DNA of 64,000 nt from an uncultured Erysipelotrichaceae bacterium (GTDB lineage Bacteria > Bacillota_I > Bacilli_A > RFN20 > CAG-826), in assembly GCA_902787955.1 (NCBI GenBank), contig CADAIJ010000007.1, forward strand, positions 62,001 through 126,000, written 5' to 3'. The notes beneath the pieces were generated by a model. That model searched no databases and was not told the origin of the DNA. It saw nothing but the letters and a program-made list of their open reading frames with translations. Shown in pieces: positions 28,166 to 38,512 of this stretch. Numbering within the stretch: position 1 is the stretch's first letter; the number at the start of each line of letters is the position of its first letter. The position numbers were made by a program, and so were the translations under genes.

Positions 28166-29161
28166 ATGGAATTAAAAGATTTAGCTATTATTGATTTACA
28201 CCTTCATCTTGATGGAGCGTTATCGCCTGAAATTATTATTGAAAGAGCGATGAAAGAGAATATCGATCTTCCTACATATAATAAAGATGAATTAAGGAAA
28301 TATTTAGAAGTCAGTAAACACTGCGAATCTTTAAATGAATACTTAACTAAATTTGATATTCCTAACCTTGTTTTACAAACTAAAGAAGGAATCTATGAAT
28401 GCACATTGGATTTACTTCATAGACTTTCATTACAAGGACTTAAATATGTTGAAATTAGAATGGCTCCTCAATTATCCACTGCTAAAGGTTTAAGCCAAGA
28501 AGAAGTAGTTATCGAATTAATAAATTCTTCCCAAAGAGCCGAGATGCTATATGGAATTTCCTCAAATGTCATTCTTTGTATGATGAGAGGAGACACAAAT
28601 AGAACGAAGAATTTAGAGACTATTGATGTTGCTTATAAATATTTAAATAAAGGCGTCGTTGCACTTGATTTAGCGGGTGCAGAAGCCCTATTCCCTAACG
28701 AATTATTTAAAGAAGAATTTAATAGGATAAAAGAATTAGGAATTCCACTCACAATTCATGCTGGTGAAGCAAGCGGAAGCGAATCAGTTAGAAGTGCTAT
28801 AAATTTTGGCGCGGTTCGAATCGGACATGGAGTTCACGCTATAGAAGATATGGAACTCATGTGCGAAATAGTTGGAAAACAAATACCTCTCGAAATTTGT
28901 CCTACTTCAAATTTAGACACTAAAGCAGTTTCTAGTCTTGATGAAATTCCAGTTAAGAAGTTCTTAGAGTTAGGAGCAAAAGTAACAATTAATACTGATG
29001 ATCCAACTGTCAGCAATACTACCTTACTTGATGAATATAAGCTTTTAGAAAAAATTGGTTTAAACAAAGAAGAACTTAAAACAATTGCAGTAAATTCAAT
29101 TGAAGCAGCCTTTATAAATAATGAGAAAAAAGAAGAACTAAAATCATTTCTTCCAAAATAA
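28166..29161 (+). CDS. add: Adenosine deaminase
   Basis: Zinc enzyme that converts adenosine to inosine for purine salvage. The 331 residues have the metal and catalytic segments in order: LHLHLDGALSPE (His-x-His), IHAGEASGSESV (His, Glu), GHGVHAIED (His) and NTDDPTVSNTTL (Asp-Asp). The length is standard. TATAAAAT upstream of the ATG may be the -10; the ribosome binding site is weak. Related family members act on adenine or aminodeoxyfutalosine, so the exact substrate is inferred. Confidence 0.9.
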   Translation: MELKDLAIIDLHLHLDGALSPEIIIERAMKENIDLPTYNKDELRKYLEVSKHCESLNEYLTKFDIPNLVLQTKEGIYECTLDLLHRLSLQGLKYVEIRMAPQLSTAKGLSQEEVVIELINSSQRAEMLYGISSNVILCMMRGDTNRTKNLETIDVAYKYLNKGVVALDLAGAEALFPNELFKEEFNRIKELGIPLTIHAGEASGSESVRSAINFGAVRIGHGVHAIEDMELMCEIVGKQIPLEICPTSNLDTKAVSSLDEIPVKKFLELGAKVTINTDDPTVSNTTLLDEYKLLEKIGLNKEELKTIAVNSIEAAFINNEKKEELKSFLPK

Positions 29162-29171
29162 TGCGAATTTT

Positions 29172-29200
29172 ATTAACTTTTAGTGTTAATAATATATAAT
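29172..29200 (+). promoter_or_regulatory. Probable eno promoter with an inverted repeat
   Basis: TATAAT at 29195-29200 is a good -10 for eno, about 35 bases before the ATG. Just upstream, ATTAAC (29172-29177) and GTTAAT (29185-29190) form an inverted repeat that covers the -35 position. It may be an operator or chance in A/T-rich DNA. The -35 itself is weak. Confidence 0.4.
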
Positions 29201-29204
29201 TTAA

Positions 29205-30533
<1,329 letters not shown>

Positions 30534-30553
30534 TTAAACTTATAAAATCTATA

Positions 30554-30590
30554 AACACTGTCACTAATGTGATGGTGTTTTTCTTTTATT
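30554..30590 (+). terminator. Terminator after eno
   Basis: AACACTGTCAC (30554-30564) pairs with GTGATGGTGTT (30569-30579) over 11 bp with two G-T pairs and a TAAT loop, then a T-rich run (TTTTCTTTTATTTTT). Confidence 0.85.
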
Positions 30591-30633
30591 TTTAAATTTA
30601 ATTTTGTATAACTAATTTCAAGAGGGCTATATT

Positions 30634-31356
30634 ATGGCAAACACTAGTAGAATTACTGATATAAACTTCGAAGAGATGGATGAAGTTATCGTCGGCGAAG
30701 ACGAATTATTATTTCGTAATGCTGATCGATATTATTATGAACCAGATAAGAAAGATTTTTTACACCATAAAAAGTTTTCAATTAAGAGTCAGATCTTCTT
30801 TTTAATTGTATCTTTATTATTTTTTGGGGGTTTTATAACTCTATTAATTTTAGGAAATAATGTAGAAGAGATGCTTCCTATTGTATTAAGATATAGACTT
30901 TCCTTTATTTTAGGTCTAATTGCGACAGGATTATTTTCTCTTGTTGTTATCTTTAAAATTCTTTACTGTGCTTTAGAACCAGAAAAGAAACTAGCGAAAT
31001 CGTTATTTAATATTCATAACACTACTTTAGATTATGAAAATAGAAATGGTAAAAAGGCAATTGTCATTACTAAGTCTTATTCTTATTTATATTATCTTAT
31101 TAAAGCTATTTTATTTTTATGCGTTATTTTAGTTGCGGGAGCAATTATCTTCGCCTTTGTCGTTATGATAATCGATTCTGATAACTTAGAAATTGGTCAT
31201 TTATTTATTGATATATTCGGTGGAGCAATCTTATTAACCGTTATGATATTAGGGGCTAGTAAAGACTGGTATTTCCATTATTACAGTGCTTATATCTTAT
31301 CTTTTAACGGATTATCATACATGTTTAAAGATAAAAAATTCACTAAAATTGATTAA
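30634..31356 (+). CDS. Unknown four-helix membrane protein
   Basis: A 240-residue protein I do not recognise. It has a charged N-terminal region of about 50 residues, hydrophobic helices at about 54-76, 88-110, 152-178 and 187-206, and a soluble C-terminus (DWYFHYYSAYILSFNGLSYM). The ribosome binding site is AAGAGGGC, and TATAAC 23 bases before the ATG may be the -10. It stands alone between the eno terminator and the DJ-1-like gene. The helix-pair layout with a soluble hydrophilic middle is all that can be described. Confidence 0.7.
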   Translation: MANTSRITDINFEEMDEVIVGEDELLFRNADRYYYEPDKKDFLHHKKFSIKSQIFFLIVSLLFFGGFITLLILGNNVEEMLPIVLRYRLSFILGLIATGLFSLVVIFKILYCALEPEKKLAKSLFNIHNTTLDYENRNGKKAIVITKSYSYLYYLIKAILFLCVILVAGAIIFAFVVMIIDSDNLEIGHLFIDIFGGAILLTVMILGASKDWYFHYYSAYILSFNGLSYMFKDKKFTKID

Positions 31357-31401
31357 TTTATTATCTCTGATAATATCACTTTAATTTTTTAAAATAGAGA
31401 G

Positions 31402-31407
31402 TATAAT
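31402..31407 (+). promoter_or_regulatory. -10 element before the DJ-1/PfpI gene
   Basis: A perfect TATAAT lies 25 bases before the ATG at 31432, with an AAGGGGAA ribosome binding site between. The -35 region is poor. Confidence 0.45.
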
Positions 31408-31431
31408 AAACTCAACAAGGGGAAACTTAAT

Positions 31432-31989
31432 ATGAAGGGTTTAATATTACTTGCAAATGGCTTTGAAGATACTGAAGCCTTAACCACTCGTGATGTCTTA
31501 TTACGAGCAGGTATTGAAGTTATTACTTATTCAATTAATTCAAATAGACAAGTTGAATCATCTTTTGGTTTAACTCTTTTAGCGGATAAGCCATTTGATC
31601 TTATTCCATCGAATATTGATTCCTTTGATTTTCTTATTCTTCCTGGAGGAGGAAGAGGCACTAAAAATTTATCTGAAAATAGGAACGTTCATGATTTAAT
31701 TGAAAAATTCTATGATCGAGATAAATTGCTTTGTGCGATATGCGCTGCTCCATCAATCTATGGAAAGATGGGTTATCTAAAAGATGTTAGATTTACTTGC
31801 TTTGCCGGATTTAACCAAGGCTATGAAGGAATCTTTACAGGAGAAGAAGTCGTAGTTGATCAAAACTTCATCACCGCTCGCTCCATGATGTATAGTGTGA
31901 AATTTGCACTAGCTATTATTGAAAAATTACTTGGAACCGAAGCAAAAGATAAAGTCCTAATTGGTTTACAAGGACAAGTCGCTAAATAA
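31432..31989 (+). CDS. DJ-1/PfpI family protein
   Basis: Member of the DJ-1/ThiJ/PfpI family (185 residues), proteins linked to deglycation, chaperone or redox sensing. It has the conserved Glu in GFEDTEALTTRDVL, the loop ILPGGGRGTKNLSEN and the nucleophile-elbow Cys in LLCAICAAPSIYG. Its length and the short C-terminal helix suit the YajL/DJ-1 branch. It shares a convergent terminator with the SNF2 gene. A good ribosome binding site (AAGGGGAA) precedes the start. Confidence 0.9.
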   Translation: MKGLILLANGFEDTEALTTRDVLLRAGIEVITYSINSNRQVESSFGLTLLADKPFDLIPSNIDSFDFLILPGGGRGTKNLSENRNVHDLIEKFYDRDKLLCAICAAPSIYGKMGYLKDVRFTCFAGFNQGYEGIFTGEEVVVDQNFITARSMMYSVKFALAIIEKLLGTEAKDKVLIGLQGQVAK

Positions 31990-31995
31990 TTAAAT

Positions 31996-32027
31996 AAAGC
32001 CTAGGAAGTCCATTCTTTCTAGGCTTT
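31996..32027. terminator. Shared terminator of the DJ-1-like gene and SNF2 gene
   Basis: AAAGCCTAG (31996-32004) and CTAGGCTTT (32019-32027) form a 9-bp stem with a 14-base loop, flanked by T and A runs. The right arm contains the TAG stop and the last two codons of the minus-strand SNF2 gene (stop at 32019-32021). Confidence 0.8.
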
Positions 32028-35000
32028 TAATATGTAATTGATATCTTCTAAAGTTAAGGAAGTAATCGAAGAATCATCATTAGAAATGACTTTATCAAAT
32101 AAGTCTTTTTTAATGTTTTGAAGTTCCACTACTCTTTGTTCGATTGAATCTTCACAAATGAGTTTAATTACTTCAACGTTTCTTTCTTGACCAATACGAT
32201 ACGCTCTATCAGTAGCTTGATCTTGAACCGCGACATTCCACCATGGATCTAAATGAATTACTACATCAGCGCCAACAAGGTTTAAACCTGTTCCACCAGC
32301 TTTTAAAGAAACTAAACCAACTTTATATTTCTTCGTAGAGTTAAATTCATTAGCAAGTTTAACTCTTTCTTCGCCATCAGTGTCGCCAGTAATCACAAAG
32401 TAATTTAGGCCAAGTGAATCAAGTTTTTCTTTAACTAAATTAAGTGCTTTTACAAATTGGGAGAAGATAAGAACTCTATGCCCATCTTGAATACGGTCAT
32501 TTAAGATCTCAATTAAAGTATCAACTTTAGTAGAACCTCCATAATAGTTTTCGACGAATAAATTTGGATCAATACAGATTTGTCTTAATCTCATTAAGTA
32601 TGGAAGAACATCAAAGGCACCACCACCATCATCTAAAGCTTTCTTTGCTAATAAAACATGAGCGTCATATATCTTTCTTTGTTCTCCGTTCATTTCACAA
32701 GTAACAAATGTTTCAAATTTATCAGGCAAATCTTTTAAAACATCTTTCTTATTTCTTCTTAAGATAAATGGAGCAACAAATCTTTTCACTTCGTTGATAT
32801 AGCTATTATTATCTTCGTAGTTTTGTTTGAAGGTTTGTAAATCAATTAAGTATTTAGGCATTAAGAAATTAAAGATTGACCATAAATCTAAAATTGAGTT
32901 TTCAATTGGTGTACCAGTTAAGGCAAAACGATGATCAGATTTTAAGTTATAAATAGTAAGTGATTTCTTAGCTTTAGAATTCTTAATATATTGAGCTTCA
33001 TCAAGGATAATTGTGTCAAAATTTATGTCTTTATAAAGCTCTTCGTCTCTTCGAACAGATTCATATCCAGACACATAAATAGTGGACTTGTGCATAGGAA
33101 TTTGTGAAATTGTCTTTGCTCTATGCTCAGCGCTACCATAGATAGGAATAACTTTTATTTCAGGAGCAAACCTCATGAATTCGTTCTGCCAGTTAAATAA
33201 TAAAGTCTTTGGGCAAATGATGAGAGAATTGCCTTTTATCTTTTCTCCTTTAAGGAAAGAAATGATTTGAATAGTTTTACCTAAGCCCATATCATCCGCT
33301 AGAATTCCGTTTAAATAGTTTTTGTATAAAACATCTAACCATCTAACCCCATCAGTTTGATATGGTCTAAGTTCTCCTACAATTTCACCGCACTTAAATG
33401 AACTATCTTTAAAGTTTTTAATTTGATCAAACACTTCAAAAACATGTTCGCTTAAGGATAAGCCAGTTAAATTAGTTAACGATTTAAAAGCGTAATAAAG
33501 TGGGACATGATTTTCTTTAACGAGTTCTTTAGAAGACGCTAAATCATAATTATCGACATTATTTAAGAACTGATTTGAAGCATCGTTATCTAATCCGATA
33601 ACTTGATTCTTATATAAAATATATTTTTTCTTTTTTCTTAAACCATTAATAATCGCGAGTAATTCATCATCGCTATATCGAGAATTCTCCATAAAAACAT
33701 CAAGAAGGTTATTGTTATAGTTAATTCTTAATGAAGGTGGAGTAAAACTAGAAACATGTTTATTTAAAATTGAGTCACTTAGATAGACATCTGCGACCTT
33801 TTTAAGTGTATCTAAGGAAGAAGTTAAGAAGTTCCAAATGTGAGACTGATCTTCCAAATTTCCATCAACAAATCCCATATTTTTAAGAATTGATTGATAA
33901 TGACGATATTGGGATTGATTATATTTGGTTAGTTGTTTTGGCGATATCTTTTCATTATTAACAAAGAGTTCTTCTCGAGATGTAATGATGTTATTTTCAA
34001 AATCAAAATAGGCATTAATTAATAAGTTTTGGAACTTAAAATCATCCGCTACTTCAGGAGAAATAATAAATGAATCTGGGTATCTTAAGATATAAGCATA
34101 CTTAAAGTCTTCAATATTATCTTCAATACATGGATATTCGTTAGTGAAGATTAATTGAATCAAATTAGCGATTGCTTCATTATCCGTCAAGACATCAATG
34201 GTTTTATCATTAAAATCAAAACTGTAATTACCTCTAATAACGCATCCATCGAGTTTTAAAAAAGGAAGGGATAGCACATAATCTTTATCAATATAGATTT
34301 TAGAGTTTAATGGCTCAAGTCTATTTAAGAAGGTATATGCTTTGCCCTCCATTTCAACAGTTATATTCTTTCCTTTATATATTTCTAAAACTCTTTCTAA
34401 AGATTTATCACTTAAAGATAAGAATTTTCCAGGACTATATGGATCTATACTAACAAGATGATTAATTACTTTTAGTAGTTCTTTTGCTTCATCATCTAAG
34501 ATGGTTACATCATGAGTAAAGGCTAGTTCTTTACCATATGAATAATAAGCTTTTTCATCGAACCTAGAAGTAAATGTCTTAAAAGAAGCAACTGAATATT
34601 GTCTAGATTGTCCCACTTTTAAAGATAGGACAGGTTTTCCATCTAAAATAAGTGTTGGATAAAAATGAACTTTTGGAGAATCATCTAATAATTCTGTTCT
34701 ATCCACTAAATCGATTTGTTTAGTTAGTTCTGAAATAAATTTCTTTTTATTCTCTTCAATTATCTTCTTTTGAATTTCTTTTAAAGATAAATCGAGATCA
34801 TTAATAAACTTGTTATCTTTTATATATTTATCTAATGAATAGTAAAGCAATGATTTAGCTAAATAACGATCATCTAATTTATCAGCATAGTATGTGTTAT
34901 ATCTAGTGTTATTAGCAGAATCAAACGCTTCTAAATCGACACTAGCAATAGAATAAGCTGTTCCTTTTAAAACAATTTCTAAAGTTAAATGGAAGATAGC

Positions 35001-35138
35001 GTAATCGCCAGGAACAAAACTGAAATTGTATTTGCTATCAAAATAGCGGTTGAAAGAAGCTTCATATTGTAATGAAGGGAGTTTAAATGGCTTTAGTTCG
35101 TTGACTAAAGTATCAATAATGGAAGCGCGGCTTATCAT
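32019..35138 (-). CDS. SNF2-family ATPase
   Basis: Large nucleic-acid translocase of the SNF2/RapA superfamily (1039 residues). The N-terminal 570 residues have no motif I recognise. The ATPase lies at the C-terminus: LADDMGLGKTIQ (motif I, about 605-616), ILDEAQYIKN (II, about 710), ALTGTPIEN (III), and DPWWNVAVQDQATDRAYRIGQ-type motif V/VI (about 965-985, Arg finger region). It overlaps the upstream SWIM-domain gene by 26 bases, so the two are co-translated and probably work together, as SWIM and SNF2 domains often do in bacteria. Role in transcription or DNA maintenance is inferred. Confidence 0.93.
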   Translation of the reverse strand: MISRASIIDTLVNELKPFKLPSLQYEASFNRYFDSKYNFSFVPGDYAIFHLTLEIVLKGTAYSIASVDLEAFDSANNTRYNTYYADKLDDRYLAKSLLYYSLDKYIKDNKFINDLDLSLKEIQKKIIEENKKKFISELTKQIDLVDRTELLDDSPKVHFYPTLILDGKPVLSLKVGQSRQYSVASFKTFTSRFDEKAYYSYGKELAFTHDVTILDDEAKELLKVINHLVSIDPYSPGKFLSLSDKSLERVLEIYKGKNITVEMEGKAYTFLNRLEPLNSKIYIDKDYVLSLPFLKLDGCVIRGNYSFDFNDKTIDVLTDNEAIANLIQLIFTNEYPCIEDNIEDFKYAYILRYPDSFIISPEVADDFKFQNLLINAYFDFENNIITSREELFVNNEKISPKQLTKYNQSQYRHYQSILKNMGFVDGNLEDQSHIWNFLTSSLDTLKKVADVYLSDSILNKHVSSFTPPSLRINYNNNLLDVFMENSRYSDDELLAIINGLRKKKKYILYKNQVIGLDNDASNQFLNNVDNYDLASSKELVKENHVPLYYAFKSLTNLTGLSLSEHVFEVFDQIKNFKDSSFKCGEIVGELRPYQTDGVRWLDVLYKNYLNGILADDMGLGKTIQIISFLKGEKIKGNSLIICPKTLLFNWQNEFMRFAPEIKVIPIYGSAEHRAKTISQIPMHKSTIYVSGYESVRRDEELYKDINFDTIILDEAQYIKNSKAKKSLTIYNLKSDHRFALTGTPIENSILDLWSIFNFLMPKYLIDLQTFKQNYEDNNSYINEVKRFVAPFILRRNKKDVLKDLPDKFETFVTCEMNGEQRKIYDAHVLLAKKALDDGGGAFDVLPYLMRLRQICIDPNLFVENYYGGSTKVDTLIEILNDRIQDGHRVLIFSQFVKALNLVKEKLDSLGLNYFVITGDTDGEERVKLANEFNSTKKYKVGLVSLKAGGTGLNLVGADVVIHLDPWWNVAVQDQATDRAYRIGQERNVEVIKLICEDSIEQRVVELQNIKKDLFDKVISNDDSSITSLTLEDINYILKA

Positions 35139-36450
35139 TGAGTAACTCCATAAAAGTGATTTTAACTAGCTCATTATCCGGTAAAGAATTAATGATTGAA
35201 AAAATCTGATTTCTTTCATCTATTTTTAAGCGATTATTCTTCGCTATTTTATACAAAGTTTGAACTAAAAGAGCTTCATTATTCTCTTTAATACATTTCT
35301 TAACAATAAATGAAATTCTTAGTAAGATATCTAGAACATTATTAGTGCTTTCTTGAATCGCTAATAAGACATCTTTTGTAGTAATAACCCTGTCAGAAGT
35401 CCCTTCTTTTACGAATAAAGGATAATTATCAACATAGACTAAATTAGCAGTCTTATCATCTAGTTTATCAACCGCATATTTTAATAAATGTTTACTCGCT
35501 AAAGCTTCAAATAGTTGATCTTTAATGAACTTAATATGCGGATAATACTTATCAAAATGGAATGCAATAAAAGGCAAAGTAGTTTTGTTACTAATAACAT
35601 CTGGATTTATCACTCTATAATCCTTTTCGAGATAGCTTTCATAGAAAGATGTAACACTTGGTAAATTAATATATTTAGTATCGTTAATAGCTTTTATAAA
35701 TGGGACACTATTAGTTGGGTCAAATTGAATAATCTTACTAGCAATGCTTTTAATTCTTGGATATAAAGAAAGCATCTTGATGATGAAAGTTGCTTTTTTA
35801 ACATCAGGATTTAACTCTTTAATTAATTCACCAAAATCTCTAATAGATAAAGGCTTAAGAACATCTAAAAGTTCATCAAGTTTAGTTAAAGAATCAAAAG
35901 AGCAATCATCATTCGCGTATATTAAATTTAGTATATTTTCTTTATTATTAATTAGTTCGACAAGGTATTTACTTCTAGCATATTCCTTAAACTCTACTTT
36001 GTTTTTGTTCATATAAAGAAGCATCGCTAACGCATGAACACAATTTGTTTTGCCTTTACAATCACAGCTAGTAGAAAGAACACCATTACTATATTCAACA
36101 ATAGGATGATAGATGCTTTCCGCTCTAACTGTACCTTCAAAAACACCATTTATTGGTTTACATATTTCTAAGACATGATTGTTTTTTGCTAGATCAATTG
36201 CGTTATTAAAGTCATCTGGTTTAAATAAACCGAAATAAGCACCGCGCTTTAAAACATCTTCAAAAGACATTTTAGACATATCTTCAATTGAACAATTATT
36301 ATCCACAAATGAACCTAAAAGGTTCTTTTGATCATAATATGATTTAAAAGACACCCGATAATTCACATTATAGGAGCCAACGACGATTCCTATACCGAAA
36401 TTTGGGTGTCTAATTAATGTTCCGATAGGTAGGTTTTTAAATTTTTCCAC
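35113..36450 (-). CDS. SWIM zinc-finger protein, SNF2 partner
   Basis: A 445-residue protein with a SWIM zinc-finger signature Cys-x-Cys-x(n)-Cys-x-His at about residues 129-140 (CDCKGKTNCVHALAMLLY). The N-terminus (IGTLIRHPNFGIGIVVGSYN) could be a small beta domain like the CarD/Tudor type; the rest is helical and Lys/Leu-rich. In bacteria the SWIM domain is typically beside or fused to SNF2 ATPases and is thought to bind nucleic acid or protein. The stop is TGA, the only clear TGA stop in the window, and lies inside the SNF2 start region. Confidence 0.85.
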   Translation of the reverse strand: MEKFKNLPIGTLIRHPNFGIGIVVGSYNVNYRVSFKSYYDQKNLLGSFVDNNCSIEDMSKMSFEDVLKRGAYFGLFKPDDFNNAIDLAKNNHVLEICKPINGVFEGTVRAESIYHPIVEYSNGVLSTSCDCKGKTNCVHALAMLLYMNKNKVEFKEYARSKYLVELINNKENILNLIYANDDCSFDSLTKLDELLDVLKPLSIRDFGELIKELNPDVKKATFIIKMLSLYPRIKSIASKIIQFDPTNSVPFIKAINDTKYINLPSVTSFYESYLEKDYRVINPDVISNKTTLPFIAFHFDKYYPHIKFIKDQLFEALASKHLLKYAVDKLDDKTANLVYVDNYPLFVKEGTSDRVITTKDVLLAIQESTNNVLDILLRISFIVKKCIKENNEALLVQTLYKIAKNNRLKIDERNQIFSIINSLPDNELVKITFMELLNDKPRFHY

Positions 36451-36475
36451 AACCTATAGTTTAACAAATTTTAGC

Positions 36476-37642
36476 TTAGTCTTTAAGTGTTAATTCGTAA
36501 ACCATGTCTTTGCCATAGCGTTGTTTCATCTTCTTCATGAAGTAGTCTAATTCTTCAGTTTTGACAAAGGCTAATATTGTTCCAGCAAAACCACCGCCAT
36601 GGATTCTAACTGCTCCTTTTGGAAGTAATGCTTGAGCGTAATCAATAGCTTCTTGAGGAGAACCTTCATATTGATTATCAACCTGAGTATTAAGTAAGTT
36701 ATTTTGAGAAGAATGTTGTGAACCTTTAATTTGTTCAAGGAATAGTTCTTCGTCTTTATTTTTAATTGCTTTCAAGCAGTTGACAACTCTCTTATTCTCT
36801 TCGTAGAAATGAATTGCACGTTTACGGTCAACAAAATCGAAGTGATCATGTCCGCTTTGTTTTTCTTCTAATAATTCTTCCGCAAATTCTTTTTCAGGAA
36901 TATCTCTTAAATATTTTTTACCAAAATGTTCTGCTACCTTATACATTGATTCAGGAATTGCAGAATAATAGCTTGATAAGTTTGCGTGACTACCACCAGT
37001 GTTGATTAAAACGAAATGTAAATCATCAAATGGGAATTCAATTCTTGCGATATTTGGATTATCAATATTGCCAAAATCAATAACGTTTAAACCACCATAA
37101 GAAACGCCAATTTGGTCAAGAAGTCCACTCTTTTTGCCAAAATACTTGTTTTCTGAATATTGACCAGCTTTCGCTAAAACAAGTTTATCAATGGAGTCCT
37201 CGTTATATAAATGGTTGATGATTCTACCAATTAATAATTCATATGCAGCGGAAGAAGATAAGCCACTTCCTTGTGGAACTTCACTATCGATATAAGCGCT
37301 AAATCCACCTACTTTGTAGCCGTGTTCTTTAAGGTAATTTATTACACCTTTAACGATGCCTTTTGATGTTCCTAAATCAGTTTTGCCTAATTTGGTTTTA
37401 TTAACATTAAAGATAATATCTCTATAACCATGCGATTTGATGTGAACTGTTTCATCATCAGTTTTATTAACTGCGGCGGCGATACATAAGTTACAAGTAC
37501 CAGTAATACAAACACCATGATTATGATCAGTGTGGTTGCCAATAACTTCAAAACGGCCACCACAAGTAATGTAGTTCTCTGCCTTACATTTGAATTTATT
37601 CTCGAATTTCTCTAATAATTCACTTTTAATTATTCTTTTCAT
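36476..37642 (-). CDS. galK: Galactokinase-like GHMP kinase
   Basis: GHMP-family sugar kinase, probably phosphorylating galactose at C1. From ATG 37640-37642 it has 388 residues, the galactokinase length. It has the substrate signature GRFEVIGNHTDHNHG at the N-terminus, the ATP loop PQGSGLSSSAAYE, the catalytic Asp in SGLLDQIG, and the third motif RIHGGGFAGTI. The signature Glu of GEHTDY is Asn here (GNHTDH), so the preferred sugar may differ. The start overlaps the end of the ATP-grasp gene by 17 bases; a longer frame to 37708 would lie inside that gene. No galT or galE is present nearby. Confidence 0.85.
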   Translation of the reverse strand: MKRIIKSELLEKFENKFKCKAENYITCGGRFEVIGNHTDHNHGVCITGTCNLCIAAAVNKTDDETVHIKSHGYRDIIFNVNKTKLGKTDLGTSKGIVKGVINYLKEHGYKVGGFSAYIDSEVPQGSGLSSSAAYELLIGRIINHLYNEDSIDKLVLAKAGQYSENKYFGKKSGLLDQIGVSYGGLNVIDFGNIDNPNIARIEFPFDDLHFVLINTGGSHANLSSYYSAIPESMYKVAEHFGKKYLRDIPEKEFAEELLEEKQSGHDHFDFVDRKRAIHFYEENKRVVNCLKAIKNKDEELFLEQIKGSQHSSQNNLLNTQVDNQYEGSPQEAIDYAQALLPKGAVRIHGGGFAGTILAFVKTEELDYFMKKMKQRYGKDMVYELTLKD

Positions 37643-38510
37643 TTTTGATAGTCTCCAAAATATGATTAACGTATATAGAAGCAACATTGATATTGGTGGT
37701 TTTTTCAATTCCTTCGAAGAAGGCGTTAGAATTAACTTCAGAAAGAATAGGTTCGTTATCTTTTCCTTTTAAAATATCAACACCGCAGTAATCCAAATCT
37801 AATACTTCACTCGCTTTAATTGCCATATCTAAGTATTCTTGAGGAAGATTAACGATTGAAGAAGTTCCACCACTAGCAAGATTAGAGAGATAGGAATGTT
37901 TATTCTCTCTTTTCATATAAGCAACGACTTTATGATTAATAACAATAAGACGATAATCTAATCCTCTAGATGATGATATGAACTCTTGAAAAACATGAGC
38001 AACTTTATCAAGTTTTCGATCAATTAAGGCGAGTTCCTCATGGTTATTTATTAAATATACTTGTTTCCCTAAAGAGCCATAATTCTCTTTAACAATTAAA
38101 GGATATCCCAATTCTTTTTCTACTTTATAAAGGTATTCATAGTCATCAGATTCAAAGAATTTTAATGGCGATGCAAAGGTCTTTGGCATCTTGATACCAT
38201 TATTTGCTAAGGCAATATGAGTAAGCATTTTATCATCACAAAGTTCTAAGGCAGATGGCTTATTGAATAAACGATATCCAAGCTTTTCAAGCATTCTAGC
38301 GGTATATCTATCTTTATCTAAAAATACAATAAAATCCCTAGGTTCTAAGGTGGATGAGACTTTTTGTCCCATTACTGAGACTAATGTACCATCATTTTTA
38401 ACGACTTTTACATCAACATCGCGTTTTGAAAATTCCTCAAGTAATCTCTTAACTTGATTATCAACTGCGGATACGACTTTAAAACCATTAATAATGATGT
38501 AACCAGTCAT
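37626..38510 (-). CDS. RimK-like ATP-grasp ligase
   Basis: ATP-grasp ligase of the RimK branch, which adds amino acids to a carboxylate (peptide, protein or cofactor). The 294 residues have the N-terminal domain, then the ATP-grasp core: KMLTHIALANNGIKMPKT, PLIVKENYGSLGKQVYLI (glycine loop), VFQEFISSSRGLDYRLIVI and the metal-binding VDILKGKDNEPILSEVNSNAFFEGIE. It starts two bases after the flavodiiron gene and overlaps galK. Substrate unknown; relatives act on ribosomal S6, glutamate or coenzyme F420. Confidence 0.85.
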   Translation of the reverse strand: MTGYIIINGFKVVSAVDNQVKRLLEEFSKRDVDVKVVKNDGTLVSVMGQKVSSTLEPRDFIVFLDKDRYTARMLEKLGYRLFNKPSALELCDDKMLTHIALANNGIKMPKTFASPLKFFESDDYEYLYKVEKELGYPLIVKENYGSLGKQVYLINNHEELALIDRKLDKVAHVFQEFISSSRGLDYRLIVINHKVVAYMKRENKHSYLSNLASGGTSSIVNLPQEYLDMAIKASEVLDLDYCGVDILKGKDNEPILSEVNSNAFFEGIEKTTNINVASIYVNHILETIKNEKNN

Positions 38511-38512
38511 TT

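Noticed and set aside
37643-37708. Extended galactokinase start at 37708
   Set aside because: The extra residues are inside the ATP-grasp gene and precede the conserved start.
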